From Byssothecium circinans (taxonomy: Eukaryota; Ascomycota; Dothideomycetes; Pleosporales; Massarinaceae), in contig ML977010.1 in assembly GCA_010015675.1 (NCBI GenBank), positions 293,502-357,501 of the forward strand: a DNA stretch of 64,000 nt. Reading direction: 5' to 3'. Position 1 is the first letter of the stretch, and each line of letters begins with the position of its first letter. Both the position numbers and the translations under genes were made by a program. Below the pieces are notes generated by a model. It was not told where the DNA came from and searched no databases. It saw only the letters and a list, made by a program, of their open reading frames with translations. Shown here one piece after another: positions 1 to 10,208 of this stretch.

Positions 1-155
1 GACGTTCCTGTGAGATGTTTAGCCCTGTCCTCACACCATGGTCAAGCAATCGTCGCTTCTAAGCAATATAACTTGAAAATACCGACACAACAACGCAGAA
101 AACCTCAAGAAAGCCTCTTTCTTCCAGGTCCCGTAGAAACCAAATACAAAGCGCT

Positions 156-1162
156 TCAATATCTCCACGCCTCCCACTTCTCCGCAAGCCCCAAAACAAC
201 CGTATAAAGAAACTGCCCAAACCCAAAAACAAACGCGCCAATAGCCAGCGCAACCCCAGACTTTTCCTTGCCGCGTGCGATACCAGCATACATTCCCACC
301 GCGATAAATGTCCAAAGCAAGATGAAAAGCTCACAGTAGATGAAAAACTTGAAGTTGAACCCTTCGACGAACTCTACTCCGTATCCATAGACGAACCCAT
401 CCTTGATAAGACACCTTAACCGGCCTCGGCGCTTTGGAAGCCGGTTGTAGATCTCTTGGCTGTAGACGAGTGCGTCGGAGGATCCCCAAATTCGGGAGCG
501 CGGGTGGTAGAATGTGTGGGTAAGCTCTTCTTCAAAGAGAAGGGGGGGTTCGGGTACGGGCTCGGGAGGTTGGTAGCTGAATACGTATTCGGGTTGCCGG
601 TTATGGAGGTCAGGCATGGTGGACGCGAGGTCATTTGAATCGTAGAACGTGTGTACATTAGACTGGTCTCGGAGTCGGTACTGCAGAGTTTGCATCAGCA
701 TCAAAGCATGTAAGAGGTTGAAAGCATGAGGCATACCTTCACTGGCCGCACGCCTTTAACCGACCATAAAGCTCTCCAACGGCCTCGACGCTTTCGGTAG
801 ATTTGGTTTATATGGACGAAGAGGTGATAGTCGTTTGAGAAAGGTGTTGTTTTGATTGGGATTTGCAGCTTTCCTCGGAGCCCAACTGGAAATATGAGAT
901 GGAGGTACAGGTCCGCCGCTTCGAGATCGGACTCTTCTGGATCGTCATAGGGCTCGTTTTCGTCATCTTCATCGCTTTCTTCCTCGTCTCTGTCGTAAGG
1001 TTGTGAGCGCTGCCGTTCATCGCTGCTCCTTTGATCACGGCTGTTCCTGCTTTGGGACGTGGAGTCGTCTTCCCCGTCGGGTATGCTGGAGGGTTCGAAA
1101 TCCTGGTTCTCCTGTCCGCTCCTATTATGTGGGAGTTGGGTTGGTCTTTGTGTTGTTATTGA
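156..1162 (-). CDS. Fungal 2-TM membrane protein module (distal paralogue), 5' end unresolved
   Basis: No function is known to me. The inferred exons are 1162-737 and 680-156, joined in phase 0 by a GTATGC donor and a CTGCAG acceptor. The N-terminal part is acidic and disordered. A block follows with the pattern DLYLHLIFPVG...FVHINQIYRKRRGRW...VRPVKY. The C-terminal half has two hydrophobic segments (FFIYCELFILLWTFIAVGMY and VALAIGAFVFGFGQFLYTVV) after a GVEFVEGFNFK motif. The same order of blocks occurs in the module just upstream (1260-2625), so the two are tandem paralogues. The upstream exon has no in-frame ATG. Either a short first exon is missing from this model, or the exon is spliced to the upstream module: donor after 1260, acceptor before 1162, both phase 0. 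The exons are well supported; the start is not. Confidence 0.55.
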
Positions 1163-1178
1163 CTGATGAAGAGCGGCG

Positions 1179-2625
1179 TTATGTGTGGAGAGTTTTAACC
1201 CGCAACACTATTCCGATTAGTGAATTCTTTGTGACACTGGAAAAACTATGAGCCCTCACCTGACATCTTCCCCCTTCAAACGTAGAAAAATGAGGTTGTC
1301 CCCTTCCCTCTGCCCAGCACAAAGCAATATCAAGTAAATTGTGCCAACATGCGTATGCTTTTCGAATCACAGGTACGATTACTCTCAAAAGGCCATGGTG
1401 TCGACTAGAATGAGCATCCACCCTGTGGGCAACAGTGACGGTACGCTCCTGAGGTGGGTCTCCTGAGAAATGAGTGAACCAGTGCAACAACCATACAAGG
1501 CCAATGCCAAACACTATCCATGCCCAGGTGAAGAAATCAAACGCGGCGTGCAAGTTGGCCTGGCCAAATGCGACCAATAATATGGAAGCCGCAGTGATAA
1601 GAGCAAGATAGGATATGATGAAGTTGGAGACTTTGGCGATCTTGACGCCTTCCACAAAAAGTAGACCCCATCCTTCACGCGGTCCACAATCAGATCTCGA
1701 GGCGATATCAACAGACTGTTCTGCATCCAAAAGCTTGGGAAGCGTTTTAAAAACAAAATCGTGGGCATGCGCGGAGTCGGGGGTGTTGAACAGATATGCA
1801 AGGAATTTCGGGCCCACCGGTGGAAGGCGACGGGCAGGGCGCGGCTCATAATCATACTCCAGGCGATCAACAGGTGGCAAATCCGGTTCTTTCGAAACTC
1901 TAGTACGACTGCCTCGAAATTCAAACTGTCTGAGTTAGTTGGATTCTCGTTTTTGTTACTTCATACCTTGACATAGTGGATCTCCGTGACACCCACGAAA
2001 TATCGGGTCCAACGCCTAGAACGTAGATACAGGTATCTCAGAGCATGGAAAAGGTCTTCGTCGACTTCGAAGCCTTTGAGTCGCAACACGAATAATTCAT
2101 TGTGTTGTTTGCGAGGCGAGGTGATGGCGAAAACCAAATCGCCAGGGTCCCGGGTGGATACTGGTGAGTGCCCAGGCGCATCAGGTTTGACTGCACGGTA
2201 GGGGTCGTGGCTAGTTTCCTTTTGTTGCTTTGGTATATGGACACCTGAATTCTGTTGCGGCTCTTCTACAACTGGAAGGGATAAGGGCCTCTCGTGTGGT
2301 CGATTTGGCTCGATCGACGGGAACGGTATACCCAGGAAATGAATAGGTGGATTTTTTGGTTCCCTCTTCTTTGTAGCCAGAGTCTTGCTAATTTCACTTA
2401 ACGGCACGTCACTATATTAGCATTTGAAAAGACCCTAAGATAATTGCAGCCAACTTACTCCACTTTGGGAACACATTCGTGCTCAGAACGCGTAACCTTC
2501 TTGCGATTACGAACTTCAGTGCTAGCAATCTGGAAAGCCGAAAGCAGCGACAAGGCTTCGCCTTGATACTGGGGGACGCCATGAAACGCATCCAGCGTAG
2601 CAGAGACCGAATACACGCGGACTTC
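1179..2625 (-). CDS. Fungal 2-TM membrane protein module (proximal paralogue), 5' end unresolved
   Basis: This is a paralogue of the 156-1162 module. The inferred exons are about 2625-2459 (5' end open, no ATG seen), 2411-1967 and 1925 onward. The introns have GTAAGT/TATAG and GTATGA/CAG borders and their phases agree. The last exon either reads to a TAA at 1179 or is spliced after 1260 into the next module. Blocks in order: DLVFAITSPRKQHNELFVLRLKG, RSRRWTRYFVGVTEIHYVKFEF, LPPVGPKFLAYLFNTP, then EGWGLLFVEGVK and two hydrophobic segments (FIISYLALITAASILLVAF and FFTWAWIVFGIGLVWLL). The GDxV...WxRxFxxxxxIhfVKF...EGWGxxxxEG layout recalls a common uncharacterised Pezizomycotina family (from memory of similar proteins). 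I do not know its function. Confidence 0.5.
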
Positions 2626-3440
2626 TTATCTAATTAATATACTGTTACACTGCCTGCCTGCTCATGCACAGCCAATATGAGGTTCTCGTAACTGCAAGTG
2701 CGTCAGTTTAATTTCGCGAATCAACGCTGGAGCGAAGCGAGTGACTCGTCATATGCCAAACTTCATCGGTGAGGCCGGATTCTGCCTTGGGCTCGATCGA
2801 AAGCTGCCCTGGTGGTGCGGCAACACCACTGGCTGTTCCAATGAAAACCAGGAGTTTCGTATGTAGGCCCAGTTGTTGCGCGGTGGCCAAACGTCACTTC
2901 CCCGGTTTCGACCAGCAATCACACAACTCTTATTCCCCAAGTATCCGCCTTGCAGCCTCACCAATCCCAAGTGAGTTTCTAGGCAATAAATTATCAGTGA
3001 AAGGCAGCCCTGACAGACATTTGGAAAGTGAACATCGATCGTGAAACACAAGTAATCACAGCCCATTTCTCTCTCGGGTACATTGAAACCTCTTGCCGTC
3101 CTAAAATCTGCACTGACAAGCTCGCTCCTGCCCTCTAATTTTTGTACAGAGACTTCGTCACCTAGAAACCGGACTGGAATATCGGAAATTACCACTGTTG
3201 TTGAGCGTACAGATGACTCTGTCGATTGTTGAGCCCTGCGTTGTAGATATTTGCAGTAGAGAACCGATTCGCTTCAAGGCACTCCCCCAGCAAACCTTTC
3301 CCCGTCATCTCAGCCTCATGTTTCAAACCACACACTCGAAACTCTACGTACCCGCTCATTCAACCTATTCACCAACACCTCAACAGCTCGTCAACGTTAA
3401 CAATCCAAACAATCCCCCCAATTTCTCCATGCTCGCCACC
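2626..3440. other. No confident gene; possible 5' exons of the upstream module
   Basis: A minus-strand open stretch (3195-2749, 148 codons, no ATG at its start) covers most of this interval. Its translation is Cys/Trp-rich without a recognisable domain. It could hold missing 5' exons of the 1179-2625 gene or be non-coding. I see no clear promoter. Confidence 0.3.
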
Positions 3441-3470
3441 AGCTCCTCTATCTCCTATCGCTATCTCGAA

Positions 3471-5806
3471 GGGACTAAAGATTGCAGCGAAGGTTTTATC
3501 AATGACCCGATGAAGCATAGGTAGACAATAGTAGTTAGATCCGTCATTCCCCCCTGGCTTTACATACTGTACCTGCAGCTGAAATCAAGCTTCCGCCTAC
3601 TTCGTACTATCCAATCACACATCTACCTACTCACTCTACTCTACCCATCAACATCTCTACTGGGCTAAGGATTGCAGTGAAATGTCGCCCGCCCCTGCTT
3701 ACTAGCTCGATACCCTGAGAATTCCGGTGAAAATCTGATGCTGCGGACGCACACCCTACTTCTTCGTCTCACCCATCTCTTCGCCCACTTATTCAACTCA
3801 TGAACAACTCGAGCGAGACATAAGGAAGGAGTGCTGAAGATACCCCTAAAACCCACCCAGTTTAAGTTTAACCCTCCATACTCAACCTCCCTCCTGTCTT
3901 GACCACCCAAGCACTAAGCCCATAAACATCTTAACAAGGCAAAAGACTGCGCAGTGAAAGGTAGCTTTGTGTTACGTGCCTCTGCGCATACGTATACATC
4001 TATTGCCTATCTATTGCCTACTTAAGGAATCGGACAGGACCGGTGAAAACTTTCAGCCCAACGCCCCATATCATATCTACCCAATCACCTATCTACTTAC
4101 TCGATTCATCAACACCTCTGCCAGGCTAAAGAGTGCAGTGAAAAAATGACCACGCACGGTTCACTGTGGGTGCATAAAACGTACCCTGCTTCCATCGCCA
4201 CACTCAGGGAGTATTCAATCGATACCGGTGAGAATCCTCAGCCTGGCGCTACACTACACCCCACACCACCGCCTCATCACGCTTGACCATTCATCCAATC
4301 ACGTCTTCATTCAACTCACCCATGCACCATTACCACCTCCCCCAGGCTAAAGATTGCAGTGAAATGTGCGGGACAAACAAGACATATTGTATCTATGGCT
4401 TAGAATCCTCAGCCTAACACCACACACTACTGCTTTATCACGCTTGTCCACCCAATCACGTCTTCATTCAACCTAGCCATCCACCCATGCACCTATCACC
4501 ACATCCCCTGGGCTAAAGAATGCAGTGAACATACCCCTGTTTCCCCGCATTTGCGCCACTCAAGGGAGCTGACCAGAACAGTGGAAACTCTCAGCCTAAC
4601 GCCCAATCCACGAGTTGAATTTGAATTTCACTGCAATCTTTAGCCCGGGCGAGGTCGTGATGGGTGGGTGATTGACAAAAATTCCCCGCACACCAAAAAA
4701 CTTCCTCGTAACTTTACCTCTACACAACAAAGCAATTTTTGGTATTTTTTTCTTCGTGTATAGGACAGCAGAGCAGACTTACCTGTATACTTCCGTATTT
4801 TAGTGGCTTTACACGAATTTTTATCGTCGTTGCATGCATATTTGGTGAGAGTGTATGAGGCGTGCTGCGCATCAACACCGACTCCCCCGGGCTAAAGATT
4901 GCAGTGAAATGAATACGAGTCACCCCTCCACAACGCGCTATATATAAAGCAGAGCCTCCCCCCGCCTCATCTCACATGCATCACGATATCTGATCATCAC
5001 GTGCCTATTCCACCCCCGTCTAGTCTGGTGCCATCCATCACCTCCCCCGGGCTAAAGATTGCAGTGAAGGAACCCGTGGTCAATGCACCACCGCTCACCA
5101 TGCCTGTCCAATCACGTCTTCATTCAACCCATCTACTCACCCACCCATGCACCCATCAGCCCCTCCCCCGGGCTAAAGATTGCAGTGTGAAATCGGGCTG
5201 AAGAACAATAATGACTTCCATCTGCCTAGTATATAGTGCAGAGCCCCATCACGCCTGTCCAATCACGTCTTCATTCTGCTGACCAACCCACCCCTCCACC
5301 TACCCATGCACCGTTCAACACCTCCCCCGTGCTAAAGATTGCAGTGAAAAACGAAGGACGATGAGACCAAGTTCCTACAAGTATATCAAGCACAGCCTCC
5401 GCCTCATCTCACATGCATTACGCCTGTCCAATCACGTCTTTATTTAACCTACTTATCCTCAACACCTCCCCCGGGCTAAAGATTGCAGTGAAATTAAAGT
5501 AAACAGTCGTTCATTACGACTGTCCAATCACGTCTTCATTCAACCCACCCATTCGCCCACCCACCCATGCACCCATCACCTCCCCCGGGCTAAAGATTGC
5601 AGTGAAAAATGAGCCTCATTTCACCGATCTACGGCATGTGTGTCCACCCACCCATGCACCCACCACCGCCTCCCCGGGCTAAAGATTGCAGTGAAAGGCA
5701 CGGTACGTGCGCATTCTATCTTACGTGCATCACGCCTGTCTAATCACCCGCCCACCCACTCACCCATCGCCCAGGCCACCTTCCCCGGGCTAAAGATTGC
5801 AGTGAA
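3471..5806 (+). repeat. Array of ~14 diverged units with a conserved 20-mer and CCAATCA blocks
   Basis: The 20-mer GGGCTAAAGATTGCAGTGAA, or a 1-3 base variant, starts at 3471 (one base longer), 3662, 4123, 4344, 4510, 4889, 5049, 5170, 5329, 5473, 5587, 5676 and 5787. A weak copy lies near 3938 and one inverted copy at 4627-4646. In the better copies it is preceded by CCTCCCCC. Many units also carry CCAATCACGTCTTCATTCAA or a variant 40-70 bases upstream (near 4295, 4452, 5108, 5259, 5428 and 5524; shorter CCAATCAC at about 3610 and 4081). CCCACCCATGCACCCATC-like filler lies between. Older copies (3.4-4.6 kb) also show a GGTGAAAA/GGTGAGAA block. Spacing in the well-preserved part is 89-160 bases and not fixed. 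The 20-mer sits in different reading frames in successive units, so the array is not one coding sequence. It lies between the 3' end of PAB1 and the 5' side of the membrane-protein modules. Confidence 0.85.
4627..4646 (-). repeat. Inverted copy of the array 20-mer
   Basis: This is an exact reverse complement of the consensus 20-mer, the only perfect inverted copy in the array. The next ~240 bases (4650-4880) are AT-richer and lack array units, which suggests a local inversion or insertion splitting the array. Confidence 0.8.
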
Positions 5807-5810
5807 AAAA

Positions 5811-6738
5811 GCCCTCACGCACTCTCATGGCCAAGACGAGGCTGTCTGCACCATGTATCAAGTAAATATCTGCACTCTTCGATGCAGCCGCATGAGCCAG
5901 ATTGTGTCTCAGTAATTTCTCAACAGCAATAAAGCGCAATCCCTTCCAGTCACAGTCACAATCACAGTCAAAGCAAAACAGCACACAAGAGTGTCGTTGA
6001 AGATTGTTAAAATCTATTGCCACTATCATTCTGCAAGTAGCAAATGCACGACCCTCGACTTCGATCCATGTTCCATTCTCGTATCCATGCTCTCCTCTTG
6101 TCCATATTGGCACCCATGCCCACACCAAAACACAAACACAAAACCCTCTGAACACACACACTATCCACACCAGCCAAGAGCAAAACCAAAAAAGGTAACT
6201 CTGCCTGACAATTATCCACCACCACCACTATCGAAAAGAGCCACCATCCATCCACAAAGCGCTTTGCATATCGCGCGCGACGGTTCGAGGTATCATGGTC
6301 ATCGCAAAGACCGGTGTCCGTCTATAGTACATGTCGTCGTAAGTAAAAGGGGGTAAGGAACCAGAAACCCAACCTGAATGTCGGAACAATCGGAGTTAGG
6401 AAGACAGCTGCATACGTCCAGCGAAGGGGTACACAGCCGTCGAAGAAGCGAAAAAACCATATCAAGGGGGCCAGCCAACAACCATACCGAATCGTGTCTT
6501 TGTCGAGAGAGCGATTGGGGTATACGGAAGTGTTGACACGAGGGGAAGAGAGAAACACCACGACTCGAGAAAAACTTTTGGGTGCAATCATGAGGCCGTC
6601 CACCGAAAGAGAGAGAGACCATAAGCCGTGAACAAAGCGCCATTCGCCGTGTAGTGAATTATCGAACCGTCATCAAGATGTTGCCGAGAAAGTCATGCTC
6701 AGGGCGAGAGTCCTAATCGGCGCCAGCTACAAGCACAG
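5811..6738. other. Intergenic, 3' flank of PAB1
   Basis: No gene is supported. The ORFs here are short, overlap on both strands and have simple composition (CA-rich at 6120-6180). The end nearest 6739 should contain the PAB1 3' UTR and poly(A) signals. Confidence 0.5.
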
Positions 6739-9015
6739 TTAGGCCTTGTCCTCTTTGGAGCTCTCCTTGGAAGCATCTTTCTCCGGCTCACCATCTTTGT
6801 TCTTGACATATTCGTCGTAAACAGTCATGGCTTCGTCGACCTTGGCGCGGAGGGCAGCGTCGTCGGCGGTGCTGTAGATATTAGTATATATACTCTGATG
6901 TAGCGGAGAGAAGAGTACTCACAGGTTGATCAACTCGCTGTTGTCCATCTCAAGGAGCATGCCAGTGATCTTGCCGGCCAACTCGGGCTGCATCTCGTGG
7001 ATCTTGGGGTAGAGAGCCTCGCCGAGCATCTGCTTCTGCTGACCAGCAGGCGCGGTGGTGAGAGCAGTCATGTCGACGCCAGGAGCAGCCGGAATGTTGG
7101 GGCGACCACCTTGGGGAAAGCCAGGCATCGGGGGCTGACCAGGACGGCCCTGAGGAACGCCACCGCGACCACCCTGCGGAGGGAAGCCTTGTCCAGCACG
7201 CAGGCCAGGACCAGCGTTCATGGGGGGAATACCGGGCATGCCAGGCATCGGTCCACGCGAGCCACCACCACCACGGCCACCCATAGCCTGCTGAGCAGCC
7301 TGGGCAAGCTGCATATACTGCTGGTTCATGTACTGAGGAGGGAAACCACCCGGAGCCATGCCAGCGGGCAGGAACATGGGCGGGACCTGCTGGGCATTGG
7401 GAGCACCACGTCCTCCAGGCTGGCTAGGAATTCCACCGGGGAATCCACCGCGACCAGCTTGCTGTGCAGGAACGCCAGCGGCGGGGAAGGGTATCTGTCC
7501 ACGACCGCCCTGAGGAAGGAACATAGGCTGCTGGCCGGGACCCATGAACATGGGAGCCATGCCGCCAAACTGCTGCTGCTGTTGCTGTTGCATACGCAGC
7601 TGGTTGCGAGCCTGGATAGTAGCCTCGAGCTGGTTCTTGCGGACGTCCTTGCGCTGAGCGAGGGCGACATAGAGGGGTTTGCCACCCATCATCTTCTGGT
7701 TCATCTCGGTGACAGCCTTGGTGGCCTCATCCGGGTTGCTGAAGCAGACAAAGCCGAAGCCCTTGGACTTGCCGAGGATCTTCTTCTCGCCCTTGATGGT
7801 GACCTTGTCCTTCTCCGAAGACTCCTTGTCGCCCTCGGTACCCTCTTCGGCCTCCTCACCTTCCTTCTTCTCTTCCTTGTCTTCATCGGACTTCTCGGCC
7901 TGGTCAGCAGGGATGGCATCGCGCATGACTTTGGCAGAGGTGATGGTGCCACAGGGAGCAAACATCTCGCGGAGCTTATCATCATCAACATCATCGTCAA
8001 GGTTCTTGATGTAAAGGTTGACACCTTGGTACTTGGACTGCTTCTCGAGACGAGCGGCCTCATACTGCTTGCGCAACTCCTCCTCACGCTCGTGCTTCTT
8101 CTGGGCGCGGCCAACATATAGCTTCTGTCCACGGAACTCGGTGTCGTTGAGGTTGTCGACAGCAGCGGAGGCGGCGTCGTGCTTGATGTAGTTGACGAAG
8201 CCAAAGCCACGGCTCTTGCCCTGGTCATCGCGTGCAACGGAGGCGGAGGTGATGTCGCCGTACTTCTCGAAGAGCTCACGGAAGTCCTCGTCGCTCACAT
8301 CGAGGTCAATGTTCTTGACGTAGATGTTGGTGAAGTTGGCCTTCATCTCCTCAAACTTGGACATGCGCTCCTTCTTGGGGATGTGGTGGCCGACAAAGAC
8401 CTTCTTTTCGTTCAGCAACATGCCGTTGACGTGCTTGATGGCGTTGTTGGCAGCCTCGGCGGTCTCGTAGTGAACAAAGCCGTAGCCCTTGGAGTTGCCC
8501 ATCTCATCCTGCGCGACCTTGCAGCTCAAGATGTTACCAAAAGCAGCAAAGGTGTCGTGCAGCGCCTTGTTGTCGATGGCATGGTCAAGGTTCTTGATGA
8601 AGACGTTGCCCTGGCCCGTCTTGCGCAATGCGGGATCGCGCTGAGACCACATGATGCGGCACGGCTTTCCCTTGATGACGGTGTAGTTGAGCTCCTCGAG
8701 GGCCTTCTCGCCGTCCTCCGAGCTGTTGTAGTTAACATAAGCGTAACCGAGCGAGCGACGGGTGACGGCATCACGGCAAACACGGATAGAGGCGACCTGG
8801 CCGATGGACGAGAACAGCTCGAAGAGCATGGCCTCGGTGACGGACGGGTCGAGCTCGCCGACATAGAGGGAGGCCGAGTTGGGATGGGCAGGCGTCGCGG
8901 AGGCGGGATTGGCCTCGCCCTGGGCAGCAGGCACGTTGGTGTTGATGGACGTGCCGTTGGTGTCGGCGGCGGCGTCCTGGGCGGGCGAGGCGGAGTTGGC
9001 GACTTCGGAAGACAT
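6739..9015 (-). CDS. PAB1: Polyadenylate-binding protein Pab1 (741 aa)
   Basis: This protein binds poly(A) tails in cytoplasm and nucleus and supports translation initiation, tail-length control and mRNA turnover. Two coding exons, 9015-6923 and 6871-6739, are joined by a GTGAGT...CTACAG intron. The total of 2226 nt is exactly 742 codons. Four RRMs are readable: RRM1 from about residue 49 (LYVGELDP...GYAYVNY), RRM2 from ~136 (NVFIKNLD...GYGFVHY), RRM3 from ~229 (NIYVKNID...GFGFVNY) and RRM4 from ~331 (NLYIKNLD...GFGFVCF). RRM4 has an unusually long acidic/lysine insertion of about 50 residues between its two RNP motifs. A Gly/Pro/Gln/Met-rich linker (~490-660) follows, then a C-terminal MLLE domain ([21 protein letters not shown]...) that crosses the intron and ends in a charged tail. 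Confidence 0.97.
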
Positions 9016-9024
9016 ATTGTATAT

Positions 9025-9135
9025 CTGGCGCGGGTGTCAGTGGTGTCAGTTGGGCGGTCAAAATTTTGCGGGCAGGTGCAGGGTTAGGAGGTGCAGGCGC
9101 GCTCGCTTGGCGGCACAAAAAGTTTGGGCGCTCAC
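9025..9135 (-). other. Probable 5'-UTR intron of PAB1
   Basis: On the minus strand a GTGAGC donor begins at 9135. A CACTGACACC branch-like site and a CGCCAG acceptor end at 9025, only 9 bases before the ATG. This 111 nt intron would sit just upstream of the start codon. It is inferred from splice signals only. Confidence 0.5.
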
Positions 9136-9330
9136 CTAAAGCTGCTGCAAGCTGCGGGAAGATATCAGTGAAGGATGCAGTGGTTAACTGTCTCAGCGAG
9201 CGTACAGGTAGCGCGCGGGGGATCCTGGGGCGTGGATGAGGTGGGAAGTCGATGGACACTGGTCAGCGTGAGAGACCAAGACCGTGAGAGAGTGCGACGA
9301 GCGAGGGATTGGCGGGGGTCGTCGAGACTG

Positions 9331-9366
9331 TGCTTTTTGTAATTTTCTGTATTTTTTTGTGGCTTT
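9331..9366 (-). promoter_or_regulatory. A-rich tract in the PAB1 leader or promoter
   Basis: Read on the PAB1 strand this is CACAAAAAAATACAGAAAAT followed by TACAAAAAGC, an A-rich stretch about 320 bases upstream of the ATG. PABP mRNAs in other eukaryotes carry A-rich leader tracts that PABP binds for autoregulation. If transcription starts upstream of 9366, this could serve that role; otherwise it is a poly(dA:dT) promoter element. Confidence 0.35.
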
Positions 9367-10208
9367 TCTGTTCTGTAGGGTCCCGTGGAGAGACCGAAAG
9401 CTGTTGGGTGGGGGGATGTCGTGGGTTGGGTGAAAGGGTTTGGAGACACAATGCGAAGGCAGGCTGGGGTTTATATTGCGAGAGCAGGAAGATTTCTGGC
9501 AGGTGCGCGGGCCATGGCGCTAGTGCCCGTTTGGGCTGCGCTATCAGCGACACGCGAACCGTTGATGGAAGACGAAGACAACAGAAGGCCAGGAACGCAG
9601 CGACTGCTGGTGACGGTGAGTCTCGATAGATACAATAGTATTGTTTGGCAGCTTCCATTCACATCTATATCCATACATGTATCATGTTACGTTTACGTTT
9701 ACACAGATGCCTGCATCGACATCCGCCCGTCGCTTCCACAGTCCCGTCGCGCCTTCTCCATCCAACGCACGAAAAGCTTACCCGCAATCTCCAGCCTGAG
9801 CAGGCACGATGCCTTCACTCCTTCTCCCCTCTGCAGGAGAGGAAGGAGCGTCTACCTTTACTTGATCTCTCACCTTCACATGCACAGCGAACACCAGACC
9901 CATGGATCATACAAGAGACAACACATGCATCAAGTCATCATCGAAACAGCAGTAACCCTGCCAGCAACGCAGCCAGCCAAACCGTGTATCTCATTCATGC
10001 AGACAAATAATTATCCCTTCCATCATATCATCTCCTCATTGCTCCAAACGATCGAAACCAGGATAAGAATGGGTATCTGTGCCAAACGCAAGACAAAGCA
10101 TCCAAACAACCAATGCAAAGCTCCCCCAAAAGAACCCGTAAATGCACCCCATAATCCGAAATGATACGCCTCACACCCACCACACCAACACCAGCACCAA
10201 CATCCCCC
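9367..10208. other. Intergenic between PAB1 and the 1356-aa gene
   Basis: This interval contains the PAB1 promoter and the 3' flank of the 10209-14373 gene. A plus-strand open frame of up to 259 codons crosses it (first ATG near 9451), but its composition changes along its length and it has no domain. I do not call it a gene. Confidence 0.4.

Noticed and set aside
1090..1110. tRNA B-box-like GGTTCGAAATCC
   Set aside because: It has one base too many for a B box, no matching A box or cloverleaf, and lies inside a coding exon.
2749..3195. 148-codon minus-strand frame upstream of the membrane modules
   Set aside because: No ATG start and no recognisable domain; it may contain missing 5' exons but cannot be supported as a gene.
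3471..5806. CRISPR-like array
   Set aside because: The 20-mer repeats recall direct repeats, but spacers vary from ~70 to >150 bases, share sequence among themselves, and the genome is eukaryotic.
5001..5915. Repeat protein with PGLKIAVK units
   Set aside because: The peptide appears wherever the 20-mer falls in that frame, but successive copies are in different frames with stops between.
6997..8121. 374-codon plus-strand open frame, and another of 302 codons at 8179-9087
   Set aside because: Both lie antisense to PAB1. They are shadows of its biased codon use, and their Leu/Arg/His-rich translations have no domain.
9385..10164. 259-codon plus-strand open frame between PAB1 and the next gene
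   Set aside because: It starts at a non-ATG codon, its composition is patchy and it lacks any domain or splice context. It is most likely a chance frame in promoter DNA.
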